Assembly: GCA_002722255.1 (NCBI GenBank)
Contig: PBLD01000001.1
Coordinates: forward strand, 25,582 to 89,581
Length of the DNA stretch: 64,000 bases
From: Winogradskyella sp.
GTDB lineage: Bacteria > Bacteroidota > Bacteroidia > Flavobacteriales > Flavobacteriaceae
Reading direction: 5' to 3'
Under the pieces are notes generated by a model. The model did no database searches and was not told the DNA's origin. It saw nothing but the letters and a program-made list of their open reading frames with translations. The position numbers and the translations under genes are program-made. This document shows, piece after piece, positions 1 through 12,080 of the stretch (the first letter of the stretch is position 1; each line of letters opens with the position of its first letter).

Positions 1-38
1 TAATATTATGATAAAGTCACAATAAGCATACCAAAAAG

Positions 39-72
39 AAAATCCCGTCCAATTAATTTTGAACGGGATTTT
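39..72 (-). terminator. Intrinsic terminator after the TonB-like gene
   Basis: A 10-bp perfect stem (AAAATCCCGT paired with ACGGGATTTT) with a 14-nt loop lies 27 bases past the stop of the minus-strand TonB-like gene. An A-rich run to its left gives a T-rich tail on the minus strand. The right arm also ends in T on the plus strand, so it could work both ways. Nothing else is visible in bases 1-99. Confidence 0.75.
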
Positions 73-99
73 TATATTTATGTCTAAGTATCTTCTTAC

Positions 100-828
100 T
101 TAATCATTTACTTGGAAAACAATTGGAATTGAGAACGGCATAACTACCGCCTTTCCTCTTTGCTTACCAGGCTTCATTTTTGGTAATTTAGATAAAACTT
201 TTTGAGCTTCTTTCTCTAAAGCTGGGTGTGGACCACGTGTTTGAATAGCTGTTACGTTTCCATTTTTATCAACTTTAAATCTACAGAATATTCTTTTCTT
301 ACCTGGAGCTAACCCTAAATCTTGCGCTAAGTCTGTATTGAATTTTCTTGAGATAAACTTATTTACCTTCTCATTCATACATTCTTTCTTAGCTGCATTT
401 CCTTTTTCGTTTTCACATCCAGGGAAAACCGCAACATTTTCAATAACGTGGAAAGGTACCTCTAGAACTTCTTCTACTTCTTCTACCTCTACTTCTTCCA
501 CTTCAACAATTTCTGTTTCCATTTCAGTTTCAGTAGACTCGATAACAGTTTCTTCTACTTCTACCTCATCTTCTACAACCTCAATTACCTCTGGCGCAGC
601 TGGTGGTGGAGGTGGTGGAGGTGGTGGAGTAACAATTTGTTCAGTAATAGGTGCTTCTTCTTCAAACTCATCATCTACATTAAGTGTATCAGCAACAATA
701 TCACTCTTCTCATAACTCTTGTATTCTAGAGCCATATATGTAAAGCCTAGCATTAAAGCTAATCCAACAGCAAAATACAATGAGCTGTTTCTACTTACAT
801 CTGATTTTGGATTCTTTTTAGGTTCCAT
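100..828 (-). CDS. TonB-like energy transducer
   Basis: 242 aa, ATG start. Residues 1-16 are polar and positively charged, 17-34 form one membrane helix, 68-76 are nine consecutive prolines, and 80-124 are a Glu/Val-rich low-complexity stretch. The C-terminal part (about 150-242) resembles the TonB C-terminal domain of flavobacterial energy transducers, with a conserved FPGCE motif near its start and a KMKPGKQRGK segment close to the end. Family knowledge: such proteins sit in the inner membrane with ExbB/ExbD and span the periplasm to power outer-membrane receptors. No exbB or exbD is nearby, so its receptor partners cannot be told from context. It is transcribed alone or as the tail of the gcvH-VanZ unit (65-base gap). 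The family call is good; the specific role is unknown. Confidence 0.85.
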   Translation of the reverse strand: MEPKKNPKSDVSRNSSLYFAVGLALMLGFTYMALEYKSYEKSDIVADTLNVDDEFEEEAPITEQIVTPPPPPPPPPAAPEVIEVVEDEVEVEETVIESTETEMETEIVEVEEVEVEEVEEVLEVPFHVIENVAVFPGCENEKGNAAKKECMNEKVNKFISRKFNTDLAQDLGLAPGKKRIFCRFKVDKNGNVTAIQTRGPHPALEKEAQKVLSKLPKMKPGKQRGKAVVMPFSIPIVFQVND

Positions 829-893
829 ATTGAAATTTCTTTAATAGAATTGCTAATTTAATTAAATAATAAGAAAAAAAGCAAAACTTCTTT

Positions 894-1256
894 TTATTTT
901 AACTTTATTATATCTAATCTGGCTGCAATTAACGTGCCAATTACAACTCCAAAACAGTTTGCTAACAAATCGTATGTGTCGTAAGTTCTATTTTGATTAA
1001 GCTGATGCTGTATAACCTCTAACAAAACACCAAATAAAACAACAATAACAAAGACAAGTAGTAATGTTTGCTTTTTGTGACGTTGTTTAAAAAACGTTAT
1101 CCATAAACCTGCTAAACCAGCGTATGCTAAAAAATGATATATTTTATCGTCAAATGAAGACCCCAAACTTGGCACTCCATCAAGGTTTATAAATGTTACT
1201 ACAATCAGTGCCAATGTATAAATAACAGCTACTGACAATAGTAATTTTCTAAGCAT
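894..1256 (-). CDS. VanZ-like family membrane protein
   Basis: 120 aa with about four predicted membrane helices (roughly residues 5-25, 40-56, 66-83 and 99-114). The first loop carries the [13 protein letters not shown] motif and the last two helices carry LEVIQ and a D..D..AN..G...G pattern typical of VanZ-like proteins. The prototype VanZ is linked to teicoplanin resistance in enterococci, but most members, including this one, have no established function and resistance should not be inferred. The ATG start lies inside the end of gcvH (8-base overlap), so the two genes are almost certainly co-transcribed and translationally coupled. Confidence 0.8.
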   Translation of the reverse strand: MLRKLLLSVAVIYTLALIVVTFINLDGVPSLGSSFDDKIYHFLAYAGLAGLWITFFKQRHKKQTLLLVFVIVVLFGVLLEVIQHQLNQNRTYDTYDLLANCFGVVIGTLIAARLDIIKLK

Positions 1257-1629
1257 TTATTAAGGCTTTGTAATCTTCTGCAGATAATAAATCATCTATC
1301 TGAGAAGCATCTGAAAATTTTATTTTAATCATCCAGCCGTCACCATATGGATCTGTATTAACCTTTTCTGGCTCATCTTCTAAGCTTTCATTAAACTCAA
1401 TAATTTCACCAGATAACGGTAAAAACAAATCGGATACTGTTTTTACAGCTTCAACTGTTCCAAATACTTCTTCTGCATCTAGAGTTTCGTCTACAGTTTC
1501 TACTTCTACATACACGATATCTCCTAATTCTCCTTGTGCAAAATCTGTAATGCCTACAGTTGCGATATCACCTTCTATTTTAATCCACTCGTGGTCTTTG
1601 GTGTATTTTAATTCTGATGGTATATTCAT
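1249..1629 (-). CDS. gcvH: Glycine cleavage system H protein
   Basis: 126 aa, the usual length. It is the lipoyl carrier of the glycine cleavage complex, shuttling the aminomethyl group between the P, T and L proteins in the cytoplasm. The start [17 protein letters not shown] is typical and the lipoylation site is Lys63 in the motif [12 protein letters not shown], followed by the acidic [11 protein letters not shown] and [12 protein letters not shown] segments. Genes for the P, T and L proteins are not in the window. A good Bacteroidota promoter sits 29 bases upstream, and the gene overlaps the VanZ-like gene downstream. Confidence 0.97.
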   Translation of the reverse strand: MNIPSELKYTKDHEWIKIEGDIATVGITDFAQGELGDIVYVEVETVDETLDAEEVFGTVEAVKTVSDLFLPLSGEIIEFNESLEDEPEKVNTDPYGDGWMIKIKFSDASQIDDLLSAEDYKALINA

Positions 1630-1657
1630 CTTAAATAGTATAATATAATTAGTGAAG

Positions 1658-1689
1658 CAAAAGTAATTTTTTAATTGTTTGTTTTCAAA
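1658..1689 (-). promoter_or_regulatory. Promoter of gcvH and the VanZ-like gene
   Basis: On the minus strand TTTG (1689-1686) is followed after 20 bases by TACTTTTG (1665-1658), matching the Bacteroidota sigma-A pattern TTTG-N19-21-TAnnTTTG. The inferred transcript start is near 1651, giving a leader of about 20 bases before the gcvH ATG. The element lies between the sprA stop and gcvH. Confidence 0.7.
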
Positions 1690-1703
1690 CCTAAATCCTA
1701 AAA

Positions 1704-4700
1704 TTAATTACCAAAATTATAACGCAACGTAATACCAGATCTTAATGAGGTCTGAGGGAAGGAGGTAGATATTGCAAAATCTGAGAATGTATAATCAAAA
1801 TAGAAAATAGCTGTAAGGTTTTTACTAAACGCGTAGTCTGCTGTAAACTTTCCGCTCCATATTGTCTGACCAGCAGTTATCTGATTATTATCTAAATCTA
1901 AATATCTAATAATTGTTTTATTATCTCTTACTGAGATATCTGCTCGCATATTTAAATCACTCTTAACAATTTGTTTTGCTCCTGCTAAAGCCGATCTAAT
2001 TCTTAAATCTTTTATACGATAACCCAAGCCCAATGTATATTCTTGACCTTGAACTTCTGTGAGCAGATTGTTATCAAAACTCAATGACAATAATCTATCT
2101 TTTTGAATTTCTGCTAATACCTTCACGGAATTTTTCATTTCAAACTCCAAACGGATTAATGGACTGAACTGCTCTTCTAAATTGATATTACTATAAAGTG
2201 TTCCGTTTTTAAAGTCACCTGATTGGTTTAAAGCATCTACTGATTGATCATCGTATTCCACTCCTCGTTCACCTGCAACATAATCTAAGTTAGTTCTAAA
2301 TTGATTGATCGTATACCTAGATCTATAACCATGCTGAATAGAAAAACGTCTAAAAGTCTTTTTAAACCATGGAATCTTCATCAGACCTGTGTACTTCAAT
2401 GTCCAATTAGGAATTGGAACATCTCTAAATGCTCTTGTGGTTATCTTTTCTGGGTCACTACCTTGATAAGCAGAAAGAAACGCAGGTAACAATACGCGTT
2501 GGCTATTTTTTCCAAATCCTAATGGATAACCTTCAGCATCTGTGGCAAAGTTGTTTGTACCATAAAACTCTCTCGCTAATCTATTGGCTACAATTAGTCT
2601 ATTGGCTCTAAAATCATCAAAAGCATCAGATTGGTTCTCGTCACTATTACTAAAAGCTGTTTTTATTAAGGCTGTAGATATATTAAAGTTCCCAAACGTA
2701 TTAGGTGTTAAGGATCTATAATCTAAAATCCCGTCACCTGTACCTACAGGAACTTCGTTTCCATCAGCATCTAAATAATCTTCTACTCTAAAGTTTTCTG
2801 TAAAGCTCTCTGCGTAAGTTCTGTTACCTATCAAATCAATTTTTAAATCGCGCATTGGCTCTACGTTAACCGAATAATCTAAAGTGGTGTTTTTTACAGA
2901 GGTAAACTGCTCGTTAAAGTTATCGTAAGTGGTTAACCAACCATTATTTGCCACTAAGCTTCTAATATCATTTTGGCTACCAAAGGTGTAACCCCAAGTT
3001 GGTCTTAGCGTTCCTATAAAACCTGGTGTTGGTAAATATCCTGGTAAGTATGTACCATTGTTTTCACTATACACAAATTGAATACGTTTTACCATAGTAA
3101 CAATATCAACCAATGTATTGTAAGCCTTCTTTCCTGTACTTAATTTATTAGGATCTTGCTGCTGATTACCATTCTCTAAAGACTTATTAGTGTTTGGGGT
3201 TGCAGATCTGGATTTTACTCTTGGATTTCTATTTCTACCTCTTCTATTATTTTTTCTTACTAAACCAATGGACTTATAAAATGTCTCCATGTTTAGGGTA
3301 GAATTAATATTATGAGTGTTTGAGTTTTGTATTGAATGTCCAAGATTATATGTCTGGCCATCAATTTCTAATCCTTCATTTAAATCTGACCCTTTTTGCC
3401 ATTGAAATGCTCCATTATAGGTATAAGTAGTTCTTAAAAAACTTAACGCTGGAATTTTATATAAAGGCAACTCATAATTGACCTGTAATTGTTGTGTTTG
3501 GTAATTTGGATCTCCAAAATCAAAGAAGCCATCCCAAACATCTAATGTTGGATCTTGCCTTCCGTTAAGTTGGTCATCTATAAAATAGTTTCTAACAATA
3601 TTAGTATTGGCAGCGCTAAAATTAAGACTTAATGCATCTGTTAGGTTGTAATTGATAGCATACTGAAAATCGAATGTATAGTTTCTTCTAAATAATTCTT
3701 CGATACCAATGTTATCGCCTCCAAGTTCTACCTCTCTAAACTTCTGTTTACTAAACTGTCTGTTTATATCTGTATTTACCGAAATATTAGATGGCAACAA
3801 ATTGAGGTTAAAATCTTTTAGAATCTTCCAATATTTACCTGTAAACAGAGAGTCGTTCTTCTTAAAAGGTTCAATTCTTGCTGGATTAAAAGCATAATTA
3901 TAATTAACACCTGCCCTTACATTTTGGTCTAAAGAATTTTCAATTTCAAAATCGCGATGTTCAACCTTGTTATAAGAATAGTTGAACGTAAAATTCTCTA
4001 CATCATAGAATCTTTGTTTCTTCTCACCTGTGCGCTGCTTTCTAACTCCTATAAAATTGATACTTTTTCGCTTGGTGTAATCCTCAGACTGTGTTCTTAT
4101 GCGTTCTTCATCTTCACTATTGTCGGCAGCATCTAATCTAGAGTCTAAAGTAAGATCATTGTACAATTGATCAAACTTAGGTGTTACCAATTCTTCACTC
4201 TGAGAATAGTTGAAAGGAATTTGTAGTCCCCATTTTTTTGGCAACAATTGTCCTAACTGCACATTAGTAACTACGTCATATTGCTTAACATCTTCTAAGC
4301 TTCTTTCATTTGGTCCTTGATCTATTCCACCAAAACCAATAGTACTTACTCTACCTGTGGCACTAACATCCATAAAATCGGCTATGTTAGAGTCCATACT
4401 TACTACTGTTGCCCAGCCACCTTCATTTTCAAGTTCAGACATACGCAACTCATTAAACCAAACCTCACCACAAGTTTCTACACCAGTAAACCCAGAATTT
4501 TTGACACCTACCATTAATACTCTAATATCTCCAAAATTTGGATTTCCTTTTACAGCTATACGTTGTTGTTTAACACCATCTTCCATAACCGCATCGTATG
4601 GCACATTGCCATTAAGTAATGGTGTTTCGTTGAGTTCTCCATCTATGACATTATAATATGTTGGGTTTATATCACCCAATGTTCCTGCATCGATTCCTAA

Positions 4701-7700
4701 AGCTTTTATTTTTTGTAAAAACTCTAACGGCATATTAATTTCATTTACAGAAGGCCAAACCCGTTCTTCTACGGATCCGTTATTGGCAAAATCGGTTGGC
4801 AGTAATGGTACTTCAATTTGATAAAAATTTTGTGTAAAGTCATTACCCATTCTTATAAAAGCCACTAATTCACCTGGCTGAAGCGCTTGATTATCTTGAG
4901 ATTCTGCATGTAAAAACATACGCAAGTTTTTATACTGACGCATATCTACATTAATATTCTTAAACACTCCTCTTGAATCTTCTGAATCTAACCCACATGT
5001 TTGCAACACCAAGGATTGCTCATTTTGTCTGATAATGTTGTTATTATTATTGAGCTCTTCGCGTCTTACTCCCGGAGGAATTACATAATCTCCATCATTT
5101 TCTTGAACTCCTATAATACCAACACTAAACTCTGTATCATCTGTTTCAGGTATTTGAGTTCCATCATCCAAGTTTAATGTATAACGTCTCCAATCACTTC
5201 TTACTAAATCTAGCGTTGCAAAACGTAAAACAACATCCTCCGTAAAATCTGTTAAATACATACGTGCAAAACGAACAGATCTAATATCAGATATTCCACC
5301 CACAGCGTTTGTTGGGTCATTTATTGGTATTCTAAATTGATACCAATTTACATTTCGTGTTTCACCATTAGGAAGCGTTACAGGTATATTTTCTTTAGTA
5401 TCGTATATTAATGGATTATTTAAATTTAAATTATTAGGATTAATATCTAGCTCATATTCGTAATAACTATTAATAGTATTCATAGTATTATCACGGTTAA
5501 TATCCTCTACATCTGGTTGCGTGGTAGACCCTCTATTTGTATCTGTAAACACATCTGGTGTATTGCCCTCTTGACCATTGTATTGCTTGTAACGGTCAAA
5601 GATATTACCGTCGGTGTTTAAGTAGTAAGTATAGTTGTCTTTTGCAGGATCTTCACCAAAGTCAATGCCAGGGCCATATAAGTCCTCTACCAAATTTTGT
5701 TCTTCAATATCGTCATAACCATCTAAGCCCACATCTTGGTTGGCGCGTTCTTGCCCTGTAGTCGCGAATGTGTAAATTAAGGATTGATTTTGTGGTACAA
5801 CCGTATTGTAATCCGTAGGCTCTAACAAAGACACATCTCCATCTTCTGGTAGTCCGTTTTCATATTGTTTTTTACCATCTTTTAAGACATCCTCTGAAAT
5901 ATTTCCAAGGTTTATAAAAAGTTTTCCTCCTTGACTTGAAGTATTATCTAAAAATGGATCCTGTACCCAAAATTCAATATATTCAACATTGGCTTGCTCA
6001 AAATCTGTTGAAGTAATCTGCCTGGTAATACCAGCCCAACTATTATTTGGGTTTAGCGGAGCATTATTTGCAGCGGCTGGATCGAAGTTATATGGACCTC
6101 TTTCGTCTGGATAGTATGCTAAATCTAAGGTATTAATTACTGCTGTTTGTCCCTGAACGACATCAACCTCTGGAAAAATCTCATCAATAAACACTCGTCT
6201 GGTGTATAAGTTAGAAACATCATCATCACTAATTCCTCCTGGACGTTGTGTGCTATAAAAAATAGGATCTACCGTATACCAGTTAAGCATTGCTCGTCCA
6301 TAACCGTTCTCTACACCATTATTATCACTACCAGGAATGTTATTTGGTAAATCTACTGGTCTACTTGCCAAGAACCAAGATAATGGACTTAGTAAATCTA
6401 TAGAGCCTTGCGTACCTTCAAAATCATCAATGTAAGCTGTGGCTTCTCCATCGAAATCTGTTCCTTTTGGCGCACCTGGAAGTAGATACGCAAACTCACC
6501 TCTTACCGAAAGGTTAGATGGAACATCTGTATCTACATTTGGAAGTTTATTTGCTAATCTTGTTAAAAACGGAACTTCGGTTGAATAGTTTCCATTAAAC
6601 CCAAAAATGGTATTATTAATTGGTTCTGAATTATAGTTAGCCTTTTGAGTTATTGGTCTTTCGTTTAGATTTAAGAGCGTAGCACCAAGCACAAAATTTT
6701 CGTTAAACTGATGCTCTACATTTACACCAGTAAAACGTCTTGTTTGTTGACCAAAGACTGCATTATTTTCTACAGAAACATTAATTGGTGTATTAGAAGC
6801 TTTTAAGGCCTCATCCAAAATTTCTACACGACCCAATTGGTAATTTACGGTATAATCTATACCCTCTACCAATACTCTACCTCCTGCAGTTACAGTTACT
6901 GAACCTCTAGGCACATTAAATGCTCCTATAGGAATACCTCCATCTCCACCACTACTTTTAAAACGTCCTTTTATCTGAAACTTGTTCTTCTCAGATTCAT
7001 CTAAGGCTTGTGTTTTTGTAGACTTATAAAGCAAGTCATAAACGTACTTTTTTTGGTTTTCGTTAAAGTTGGCTTGGGTATCAGTAATATCTTCGTAATC
7101 ATCATCATTGTTGTTTGGATTATTATCATCATCTAAAACATCAAATAAATAACGACCAAAAGGCTCAACCTTAGTAAAGATAATTTTACCGTTTTGAGGA
7201 ATTACTGTTATTTGTGGACTGGACACATAATCAAAGAAACCATCACCGCCTTCTTGTGGGTCATTATTACTATTTAATCGATCTAAATGAAATAATCGTA
7301 TTAATGGTGTTTCTTGAATCTCAGTATCGTCATTAGGATCTAAAGGCGTGTTGTTGTTATACAACGGAAAAGTTGTACCCTCTACAGGCTTTATATAATT
7401 TACTGGAGATGCCTCTGTATAAAAAATGTTTAATCTAAAATCTTCTTGACTTAATTGAAAAGCACCTGTATCGTAGATGTTTTTCATCATTAAATCCCAA
7501 ATTGGCTGCTCTACAGATGTTACAGCACTCTTTAACATTTTTAAGACTAAACTCTGGTTATTAATTACCTGATTTCCTGTAGTACCTTCACTTACCTGAG
7601 TAGCATCTACACCGTCATTGGCAAATTCACCTACTTGAAACACTTCACCACCTCTTGTATATTGAAAGGCTACTGCTAAGACTTCATCATTTAACAAGCG

Positions 7701-9059
7701 TTGGTTTAATGAGATATATCCAAGTTCTGTATTTAAGACATAATCTTGTCCTTCTTGTAGCTTTCGCGCAGCTTCAAGCTTACCATAATCAAAACCTTCG
7801 TCAACACTCACAGAAACACCAGACTCTACATTGGTTATATCTCTTACCGCTTCCGTTAAAAGTGATCCTGCACCACCAATATTAGTTGGATCAAAATCAT
7901 TGTTACCATTATCTGGTAATGCGCCAATATTGTTTATGAAACCTGCAGGCAATGGATCTAACCCAATATTATCTGGATCTGACTCCCCTAAATCCTGAAA
8001 AGCAACAATATTTCTAACATTTTCTGTTTGATTATTTCTGTTAGTTACCCAAACCTCCACTCTTGTAATTTGAAGACCTTGATTGTCTATAAATGGATAT
8101 TGTTGTAAAGCCTTATCGTAGTTGTCCCTAAAATAATGTGATAAAAAATAGTGTCTGTTTTCGTCATAATCTCTAGCAAAGAATTCGAATTCTTCTAAAG
8201 TTCCTCCTCCTTGCGCTACAACAGATTTAGATTGTGATTGCTGCTCTGAGAAAACAGCTGTAACTCTTGTTTTACCAAACTGCAATTCTGTTTTTACACC
8301 AAAAAGGCTTTGCGCTCCTCTAATTAAAGAACTATTAAGAGGCATATTTACATTACCAACCTCTATCTTTCTAATGATATCATCTTCGGTTGGTGTATAT
8401 TCTAATTTTACAAGCTGTTGAAAATCAAAGGTTGCTTCGGTATCATAATTGGCTGTAACCTGTAACCTTGTACCAACTTTACCCAACAAACTCAATCCAA
8501 TTCTTTGATCAAAATCAAAAGTAAAGTTTGTTCGGTTACGAGGAGAAAACGCTGGATTATCCTGTTTTGAGAATAAAACACCTAAATCTACTTCTGCATA
8601 ACCACTAGGAATAACACTGATTGTATTACCTCCAAAGATGGTTTCAAAAAGTCCAGAATTGACATAAAACTCTGGTAACAAATTCTTTTGATCTTCTTCG
8701 CTACCTTCTTTCTGCCCAGAAGCAGCATCTGCCATACGCTTGTAATACTCTTTCAGTTTTTCTTCTAGTACCAAACGTCTAAATTCTTCTGGTGTAAGAA
8801 TTAAAGGATAGTTTATATTAAAATCACCTATTTTCTCGGTGTATACATATCTATCTAAAACAGGATCGTAAGTGTATTTTGAAATAATGCTATTAGGATT
8901 TGGCATTTTAAGTTTACCTAATGCAAATGTTGTTTTTGTAGAATCTTGCTCTTCTGTTTCTGGCTCTTGTGCAAAAACAGATGCACTCATTAGCATCATA
9001 AATACTAATGACACATAAAAACTGATTGATTTTAATTGATTGTAGTTAGTTCTATTCAA
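1704..9059 (-). CDS. sprA: Cell-surface protein SprA, type IX secretion translocon
   Basis: 2451 aa, close to the size of known SprA proteins (about 2400 aa). SprA forms the very large outer-membrane beta-barrel that exports type IX cargo and is needed for gliding in Flavobacterium. The protein has a signal peptide (residues 1-30, ending SASVFA), an N-terminal half with motifs typical of the family such as [17 protein letters not shown], and a beta-strand-rich body ending in aromatic [10 protein letters not shown]. The start is TTG at 9059: no ATG lies upstream in frame before a stop at 9075-9077, and the next ATG would destroy the signal peptide. It begins five bases after the ruvA stop, so ruvA and sprA are probably one transcript. 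No frameshift is seen across 7.3 kb. Confidence 0.95.
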   Translation of the reverse strand: MNRTNYNQLKSISFYVSLVFMMLMSASVFAQEPETEEQDSTKTTFALGKLKMPNPNSIISKYTYDPVLDRYVYTEKIGDFNINYPLILTPEEFRRLVLEEKLKEYYKRMADAASGQKEGSEEDQKNLLPEFYVNSGLFETIFGGNTISVIPSGYAEVDLGVLFSKQDNPAFSPRNRTNFTFDFDQRIGLSLLGKVGTRLQVTANYDTEATFDFQQLVKLEYTPTEDDIIRKIEVGNVNMPLNSSLIRGAQSLFGVKTELQFGKTRVTAVFSEQQSQSKSVVAQGGGTLEEFEFFARDYDENRHYFLSHYFRDNYDKALQQYPFIDNQGLQITRVEVWVTNRNNQTENVRNIVAFQDLGESDPDNIGLDPLPAGFINNIGALPDNGNNDFDPTNIGGAGSLLTEAVRDITNVESGVSVSVDEGFDYGKLEAARKLQEGQDYVLNTELGYISLNQRLLNDEVLAVAFQYTRGGEVFQVGEFANDGVDATQVSEGTTGNQVINNQSLVLKMLKSAVTSVEQPIWDLMMKNIYDTGAFQLSQEDFRLNIFYTEASPVNYIKPVEGTTFPLYNNNTPLDPNDDTEIQETPLIRLFHLDRLNSNNDPQEGGDGFFDYVSSPQITVIPQNGKIIFTKVEPFGRYLFDVLDDDNNPNNNDDDYEDITDTQANFNENQKKYVYDLLYKSTKTQALDESEKNKFQIKGRFKSSGGDGGIPIGAFNVPRGSVTVTAGGRVLVEGIDYTVNYQLGRVEILDEALKASNTPINVSVENNAVFGQQTRRFTGVNVEHQFNENFVLGATLLNLNERPITQKANYNSEPINNTIFGFNGNYSTEVPFLTRLANKLPNVDTDVPSNLSVRGEFAYLLPGAPKGTDFDGEATAYIDDFEGTQGSIDLLSPLSWFLASRPVDLPNNIPGSDNNGVENGYGRAMLNWYTVDPIFYSTQRPGGISDDDVSNLYTRRVFIDEIFPEVDVVQGQTAVINTLDLAYYPDERGPYNFDPAAANNAPLNPNNSWAGITRQITSTDFEQANVEYIEFWVQDPFLDNTSSQGGKLFINLGNISEDVLKDGKKQYENGLPEDGDVSLLEPTDYNTVVPQNQSLIYTFATTGQERANQDVGLDGYDDIEEQNLVEDLYGPGIDFGEDPAKDNYTYYLNTDGNIFDRYKQYNGQEGNTPDVFTDTNRGSTTQPDVEDINRDNTMNTINSYYEYELDINPNNLNLNNPLIYDTKENIPVTLPNGETRNVNWYQFRIPINDPTNAVGGISDIRSVRFARMYLTDFTEDVVLRFATLDLVRSDWRRYTLNLDDGTQIPETDDTEFSVGIIGVQENDGDYVIPPGVRREELNNNNNIIRQNEQSLVLQTCGLDSEDSRGVFKNINVDMRQYKNLRMFLHAESQDNQALQPGELVAFIRMGNDFTQNFYQIEVPLLPTDFANNGSVEERVWPSVNEINMPLEFLQKIKALGIDAGTLGDINPTYYNVIDGELNETPLLNGNVPYDAVMEDGVKQQRIAVKGNPNFGDIRVLMVGVKNSGFTGVETCGEVWFNELRMSELENEGGWATVVSMDSNIADFMDVSATGRVSTIGFGGIDQGPNERSLEDVKQYDVVTNVQLGQLLPKKWGLQIPFNYSQSEELVTPKFDQLYNDLTLDSRLDAADNSEDEERIRTQSEDYTKRKSINFIGVRKQRTGEKKQRFYDVENFTFNYSYNKVEHRDFEIENSLDQNVRAGVNYNYAFNPARIEPFKKNDSLFTGKYWKILKDFNLNLLPSNISVNTDINRQFSKQKFREVELGGDNIGIEELFRRNYTFDFQYAINYNLTDALSLNFSAANTNIVRNYFIDDQLNGRQDPTLDVWDGFFDFGDPNYQTQQLQVNYELPLYKIPALSFLRTTYTYNGAFQWQKGSDLNEGLEIDGQTYNLGHSIQNSNTHNINSTLNMETFYKSIGLVRKNNRRGRNRNPRVKSRSATPNTNKSLENGNQQQDPNKLSTGKKAYNTLVDIVTMVKRIQFVYSENNGTYLPGYLPTPGFIGTLRPTWGYTFGSQNDIRSLVANNGWLTTYDNFNEQFTSVKNTTLDYSVNVEPMRDLKIDLIGNRTYAESFTENFRVEDYLDADGNEVPVGTGDGILDYRSLTPNTFGNFNISTALIKTAFSNSDENQSDAFDDFRANRLIVANRLAREFYGTNNFATDAEGYPLGFGKNSQRVLLPAFLSAYQGSDPEKITTRAFRDVPIPNWTLKYTGLMKIPWFKKTFRRFSIQHGYRSRYTINQFRTNLDYVAGERGVEYDDQSVDALNQSGDFKNGTLYSNINLEEQFSPLIRLEFEMKNSVKVLAEIQKDRLLSLSFDNNLLTEVQGQEYTLGLGYRIKDLRIRSALAGAKQIVKSDLNMRADISVRDNKTIIRYLDLDNNQITAGQTIWSGKFTADYAFSKNLTAIFYFDYTFSDFAISTSFPQTSLRSGITLRYNFGN

Positions 9060-9064
9060 TTGTA

Positions 9065-9646
9065 TTATAAGTTTTTAAGAGCTTCTTTTATGATTTGCTC
9101 TACAAGGGCATCGGGTTGGGCTTGCAATATTTTATCAACTACTTTTTCGGATTGTTTTTTGTTAAATCCTAAAACATCTAAAGCAGATAACGCTTCATCT
9201 TTGTTAGTATTGTTTGGTATTAGAGAAAGTTCGTCTATGCCATACACTTTTAACACTTTATCCTTTAGATCTATGATAACACGCTGAGCAGTTTTGGCCC
9301 CAATACCCTTAACACTCTGTATTAAAGCTACATCGCCTCCTGCTATACCTTCTTTAACCTGTTCTGGCGTTAAAGACGACAACATTGTACGCGCTGTATT
9401 TGCTCCTATTCCGCTAACCGAAATTAGAAGTTTAAAAATTTCTCGTTCGGTTTTAGAAGAAAAACCATAAAGACTATGGGAATCTTCTCTTACTTGCAAA
9501 TATGTATATAGCTTTAAATTTTCTTTATCAGGAATTTGAGAAAATGTATGTAGAGATATATTAATAAAATATCCTACTCCGTTGCAATCTATTACAACGT
9601 CTGTAGGATTTTTTTCTACTAGTTTTCCCTCTAAGTGTGTAATCAT
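9065..9646 (-). CDS. ruvA: Holliday junction helicase subunit RuvA
   Basis: 193 aa, normal length. RuvA binds four-way DNA junctions as a tetramer and loads the RuvB motor during recombinational repair. The start MITHLEGKLVEKNPTDVVID is the OB-fold domain I; helix-hairpin-helix motifs follow (SGIGANTARTMLSSL and KGIGAKTAQRVIIDLKDK), then a linker and the small C-terminal RuvB-binding domain (about 148-193). ruvB is 17 kb away in this window rather than adjacent. sprA begins five bases downstream and is likely co-transcribed. Confidence 0.97.
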   Translation of the reverse strand: MITHLEGKLVEKNPTDVVIDCNGVGYFINISLHTFSQIPDKENLKLYTYLQVREDSHSLYGFSSKTEREIFKLLISVSGIGANTARTMLSSLTPEQVKEGIAGGDVALIQSVKGIGAKTAQRVIIDLKDKVLKVYGIDELSLIPNNTNKDEALSALDVLGFNKKQSEKVVDKILQAQPDALVEQIIKEALKNL

Positions 9647-9668
9647 TTATTACTTAAGGTTAAAGTCC

Positions 9669-9676
9669 CAAATGTA
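9669..9676 (-). promoter_or_regulatory. Possible -7 element for ruvA-sprA
   Basis: TACATTTG on the minus strand fits the Bacteroidota -7 consensus TAnnTTTG, 22 bases before the ruvA ATG. No clear TTTG -33 element stands at the right distance, so this is a weaker call than the gcvH or rimP promoters. Confidence 0.4.
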
Positions 9677-9717
9677 ATAAAATTATTTACAATATTAGGG
9701 TTGAAACCTATGTAAGA

Positions 9718-12006
9718 CTACTTAGTCTTTTGCTGACGTTTTTCGCGCTCTTGCGCATCTATAACAGCTATGGCTGCCATATTAACGATTTCGTCTACAC
9801 TTGCTCCTAATTGAAGAATATGAACAGGCTTAGCCATACCCATCATAATAGGACCTATTGACTCTGATTTATTAAGCTCTTTAAGCAGTTTATAAGTAAT
9901 ATTAGCTGCATCAAGGCTTGGAAAAATAAGTGTATTGACTTTTCGACCTGCTAATTTAGAAAATGGAAATATATCTTGAAGCATTTTTTCATTAAGAGCA
10001 AAGTCGGTTTGCAACTCTCCATCTACAACCATGTCTGGGTAAGCTTTATGAAGCATAGATACAGCTTCTTGTACTTTTCTTGCTCTTGGATTTTCTGATG
10101 ATCCAAAATTAGAATACGAAATCATAGCAGTAATTGGCTCTATACCAAACATCCTTGCAACTCTAGATGTCATTCTTGCTATTCTAGCCAAATCTTTTGC
10201 GTCTGGGTCTATGTTTATAGCAGTGTCACTTAAAAACATAGGTCCTCGTTGCGTCATCATAACGTTAGTTGTTGCAATTCTATTAACGCCTTCTGCCATA
10301 CCAATTAACTCTAACATTGGTTTTACAACTGAAGGATAATTACGAGAATAACCAGTAACAAGGGCATCTGCATCACCAACATTTACCATCATTGCAGCGT
10401 AGAAATTACGTTCTCGCATTTTCTTCTGAGCTGAATATAACGTTACGCCTTGTCGGTGTCGTTTCTCCCAATAAACTTTCGCATATTGGTTTTTACGTTT
10501 GGTTTCATCATCAGATTTTGGATCTATAATCTCGATATCTGCATCAAAATCTATTTCAAACATTAACTCTATAATCGTATCTTTTCTACCTAAAAGCACT
10601 GGCTCTGCCACGCCTTCTTCGTAAACTATCTGAGCAGCTTTTAAAACATCTAACTGATCCGCCTCAGCAAACACAACACGCTTAGGATTAGTGCGCGCTC
10701 TACCTAATAACTGGCGTACCAATTTGTTGTCTGAGCCTAAGCGCTCTAATAAAGCATTTTTGTAACGATCCCAATCTTCTATTGGCTCTTTGGCGACACC
10801 ACTTTCTATTGCAGCTTTTGCCACTGCAGGTGGTACTTCTGCAATTAGTCGAGGATCAAAAGGTTTTGGAATAATATAGTCTCTACCAAAGGTTAATCTG
10901 GTTTCGTTGTAAGCTAGATTTACTTGTTCTGGAACTGGTTCTTTTGCCAATCTAGATAGTGCTTTTACAGCAGCCATCTTCATTTCTTCATTAATCTTGG
11001 TGGCTCTAACATCTAATGCGCCTCTAAAAATGAATGGAAATCCTAGTACATTATTTACCTGATTAGGATGATCACTACGACCTGTAGCCATGATGATATC
11101 TTCTCTGGTATCTATAGCTAAATCGTAATTTATTTCGGGATTTGGGTTTGCCATTGCAAACACAATTGGGTTTGCAGACATAGATTTTAACATTGCTGGA
11201 GACACAACATCTGCCATAGATAAACCAATGAAAACATCAGCATCTTTCATAGCTTCATCTAAAGTGTCTATTTTTCTGTCTGTAGCAAACTCCGCCTTTT
11301 GTGCTGTAAGATTGTCTCTGTCTTTTCTAATGACACCCTTACTGTCTAACATTACAATATTCTCACTCTTTGCACCAAATGCTTGATATAATCTGGTACA
11401 AGATATTGCTGCAGCGCCTGCTCCGCTAACAACAATTTTTACGTCTTCAATATTTTTTTCGGCAAGCTCTAGAGCATTCAATAATGCTGCGGCTGAGATT
11501 ATAGCTGTACCATGTTGATCATCGTGCATCACTGGAATATCTAATTCCTCCTTCAATCGACGTTCAATTTCAAAAGCCTCTGGTGCTTTTATATCTTCAA
11601 GATTAATCCCTCCAAAAGTTGGTGCAATGTTTTTAACCGTTTCTATAAACTCGTCAACATTTTCAGTATCTACTTCAATATCAAAAACATCAATGTCTGC
11701 AAAGATTTTAAACAGTAAACCTTTTCCTTCCATTACAGGCTTTGAAGCTTCAGGACCAATATTACCTAGGCCTAAAACCGCTGTTCCATTAGATATTACT
11801 GCTACTAAATTTCCTTTTGCTGTATATTTATAGACATTGTTAACATCCTTTTCTATTTCTAAGCAAGGTTCTGCAACACCTGGAGAATATGCTAAGGATA
11901 AATCGCGTTGAGATGCGTATTTTTTGGTAGGCACAACTTTTATCTTTCCTGGAGTTGGCTTGGCATGATATACCAAAGCCTCGATTCGCTTGCTTTGTTT
12001 GCTCAT
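9718..12006 (-). CDS. maeB: NADP-dependent malic enzyme (MaeB type)
   Basis: 762 aa, like the large MaeB enzymes (about 760 aa). It oxidatively decarboxylates malate to pyruvate with NADP reduction in the cytoplasm. Residues 1-420 form the malic enzyme domains (SPGVAEPCLEI, NGTAVLGLGNIGPEASKPVMEGK, MHDDQHGTAIISAAAL, the nucleotide-binding VVSGAGAAAISCTRL). Residues about 430-760 are a phosphotransacetylase-like domain that in MaeB is regulatory rather than catalytic. The open frame extends to a TTG at 12012, but the ATG at 12006 (MSKQSKRIEALVYH) is the more likely start. It stands alone behind its own promoter; ruvA follows 71 bases downstream. Confidence 0.95.
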   Translation of the reverse strand: MSKQSKRIEALVYHAKPTPGKIKVVPTKKYASQRDLSLAYSPGVAEPCLEIEKDVNNVYKYTAKGNLVAVISNGTAVLGLGNIGPEASKPVMEGKGLLFKIFADIDVFDIEVDTENVDEFIETVKNIAPTFGGINLEDIKAPEAFEIERRLKEELDIPVMHDDQHGTAIISAAALLNALELAEKNIEDVKIVVSGAGAAAISCTRLYQAFGAKSENIVMLDSKGVIRKDRDNLTAQKAEFATDRKIDTLDEAMKDADVFIGLSMADVVSPAMLKSMSANPIVFAMANPNPEINYDLAIDTREDIIMATGRSDHPNQVNNVLGFPFIFRGALDVRATKINEEMKMAAVKALSRLAKEPVPEQVNLAYNETRLTFGRDYIIPKPFDPRLIAEVPPAVAKAAIESGVAKEPIEDWDRYKNALLERLGSDNKLVRQLLGRARTNPKRVVFAEADQLDVLKAAQIVYEEGVAEPVLLGRKDTIIELMFEIDFDADIEIIDPKSDDETKRKNQYAKVYWEKRHRQGVTLYSAQKKMRERNFYAAMMVNVGDADALVTGYSRNYPSVVKPMLELIGMAEGVNRIATTNVMMTQRGPMFLSDTAINIDPDAKDLARIARMTSRVARMFGIEPITAMISYSNFGSSENPRARKVQEAVSMLHKAYPDMVVDGELQTDFALNEKMLQDIFPFSKLAGRKVNTLIFPSLDAANITYKLLKELNKSESIGPIMMGMAKPVHILQLGASVDEIVNMAAIAVIDAQEREKRQQKTK

Positions 12007-12026
12007 AATCAAATAAAATTAAGCCA

Positions 12027-12060
12027 CAAAGGTACGCAATGAAAATGGTAAGATTGCAAA
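12027..12060 (-). promoter_or_regulatory. Promoter of maeB
   Basis: Minus-strand TTTG (12060-12057), 22 bases, then TACCTTTG (12034-12027). This fits the Bacteroidota promoter pattern with slightly long spacing. The predicted transcript start is near 12020, 14 bases before the maeB ATG. Confidence 0.55.
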
Positions 12061-12080
12061 AGTAATTAACTGCTTAACTT

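Noticed and set aside
338..715. Plus-strand open frame of 125 residues rich in Ser/Thr
   Set aside because: It is the antisense of the Pro and Glu/Val low-complexity part of the TonB-like gene; its composition is explained by that repeat.
894..1256. Glycopeptide resistance gene
   Set aside because: VanZ-like similarity alone does not indicate resistance; no vanHAX genes are present and the family is widespread.
12007..12012. MaeB start at TTG two codons upstream of ATG
   Set aside because: The ATG at 12006 gives the normal start; nothing favours TTG here, unlike the four forced cases.
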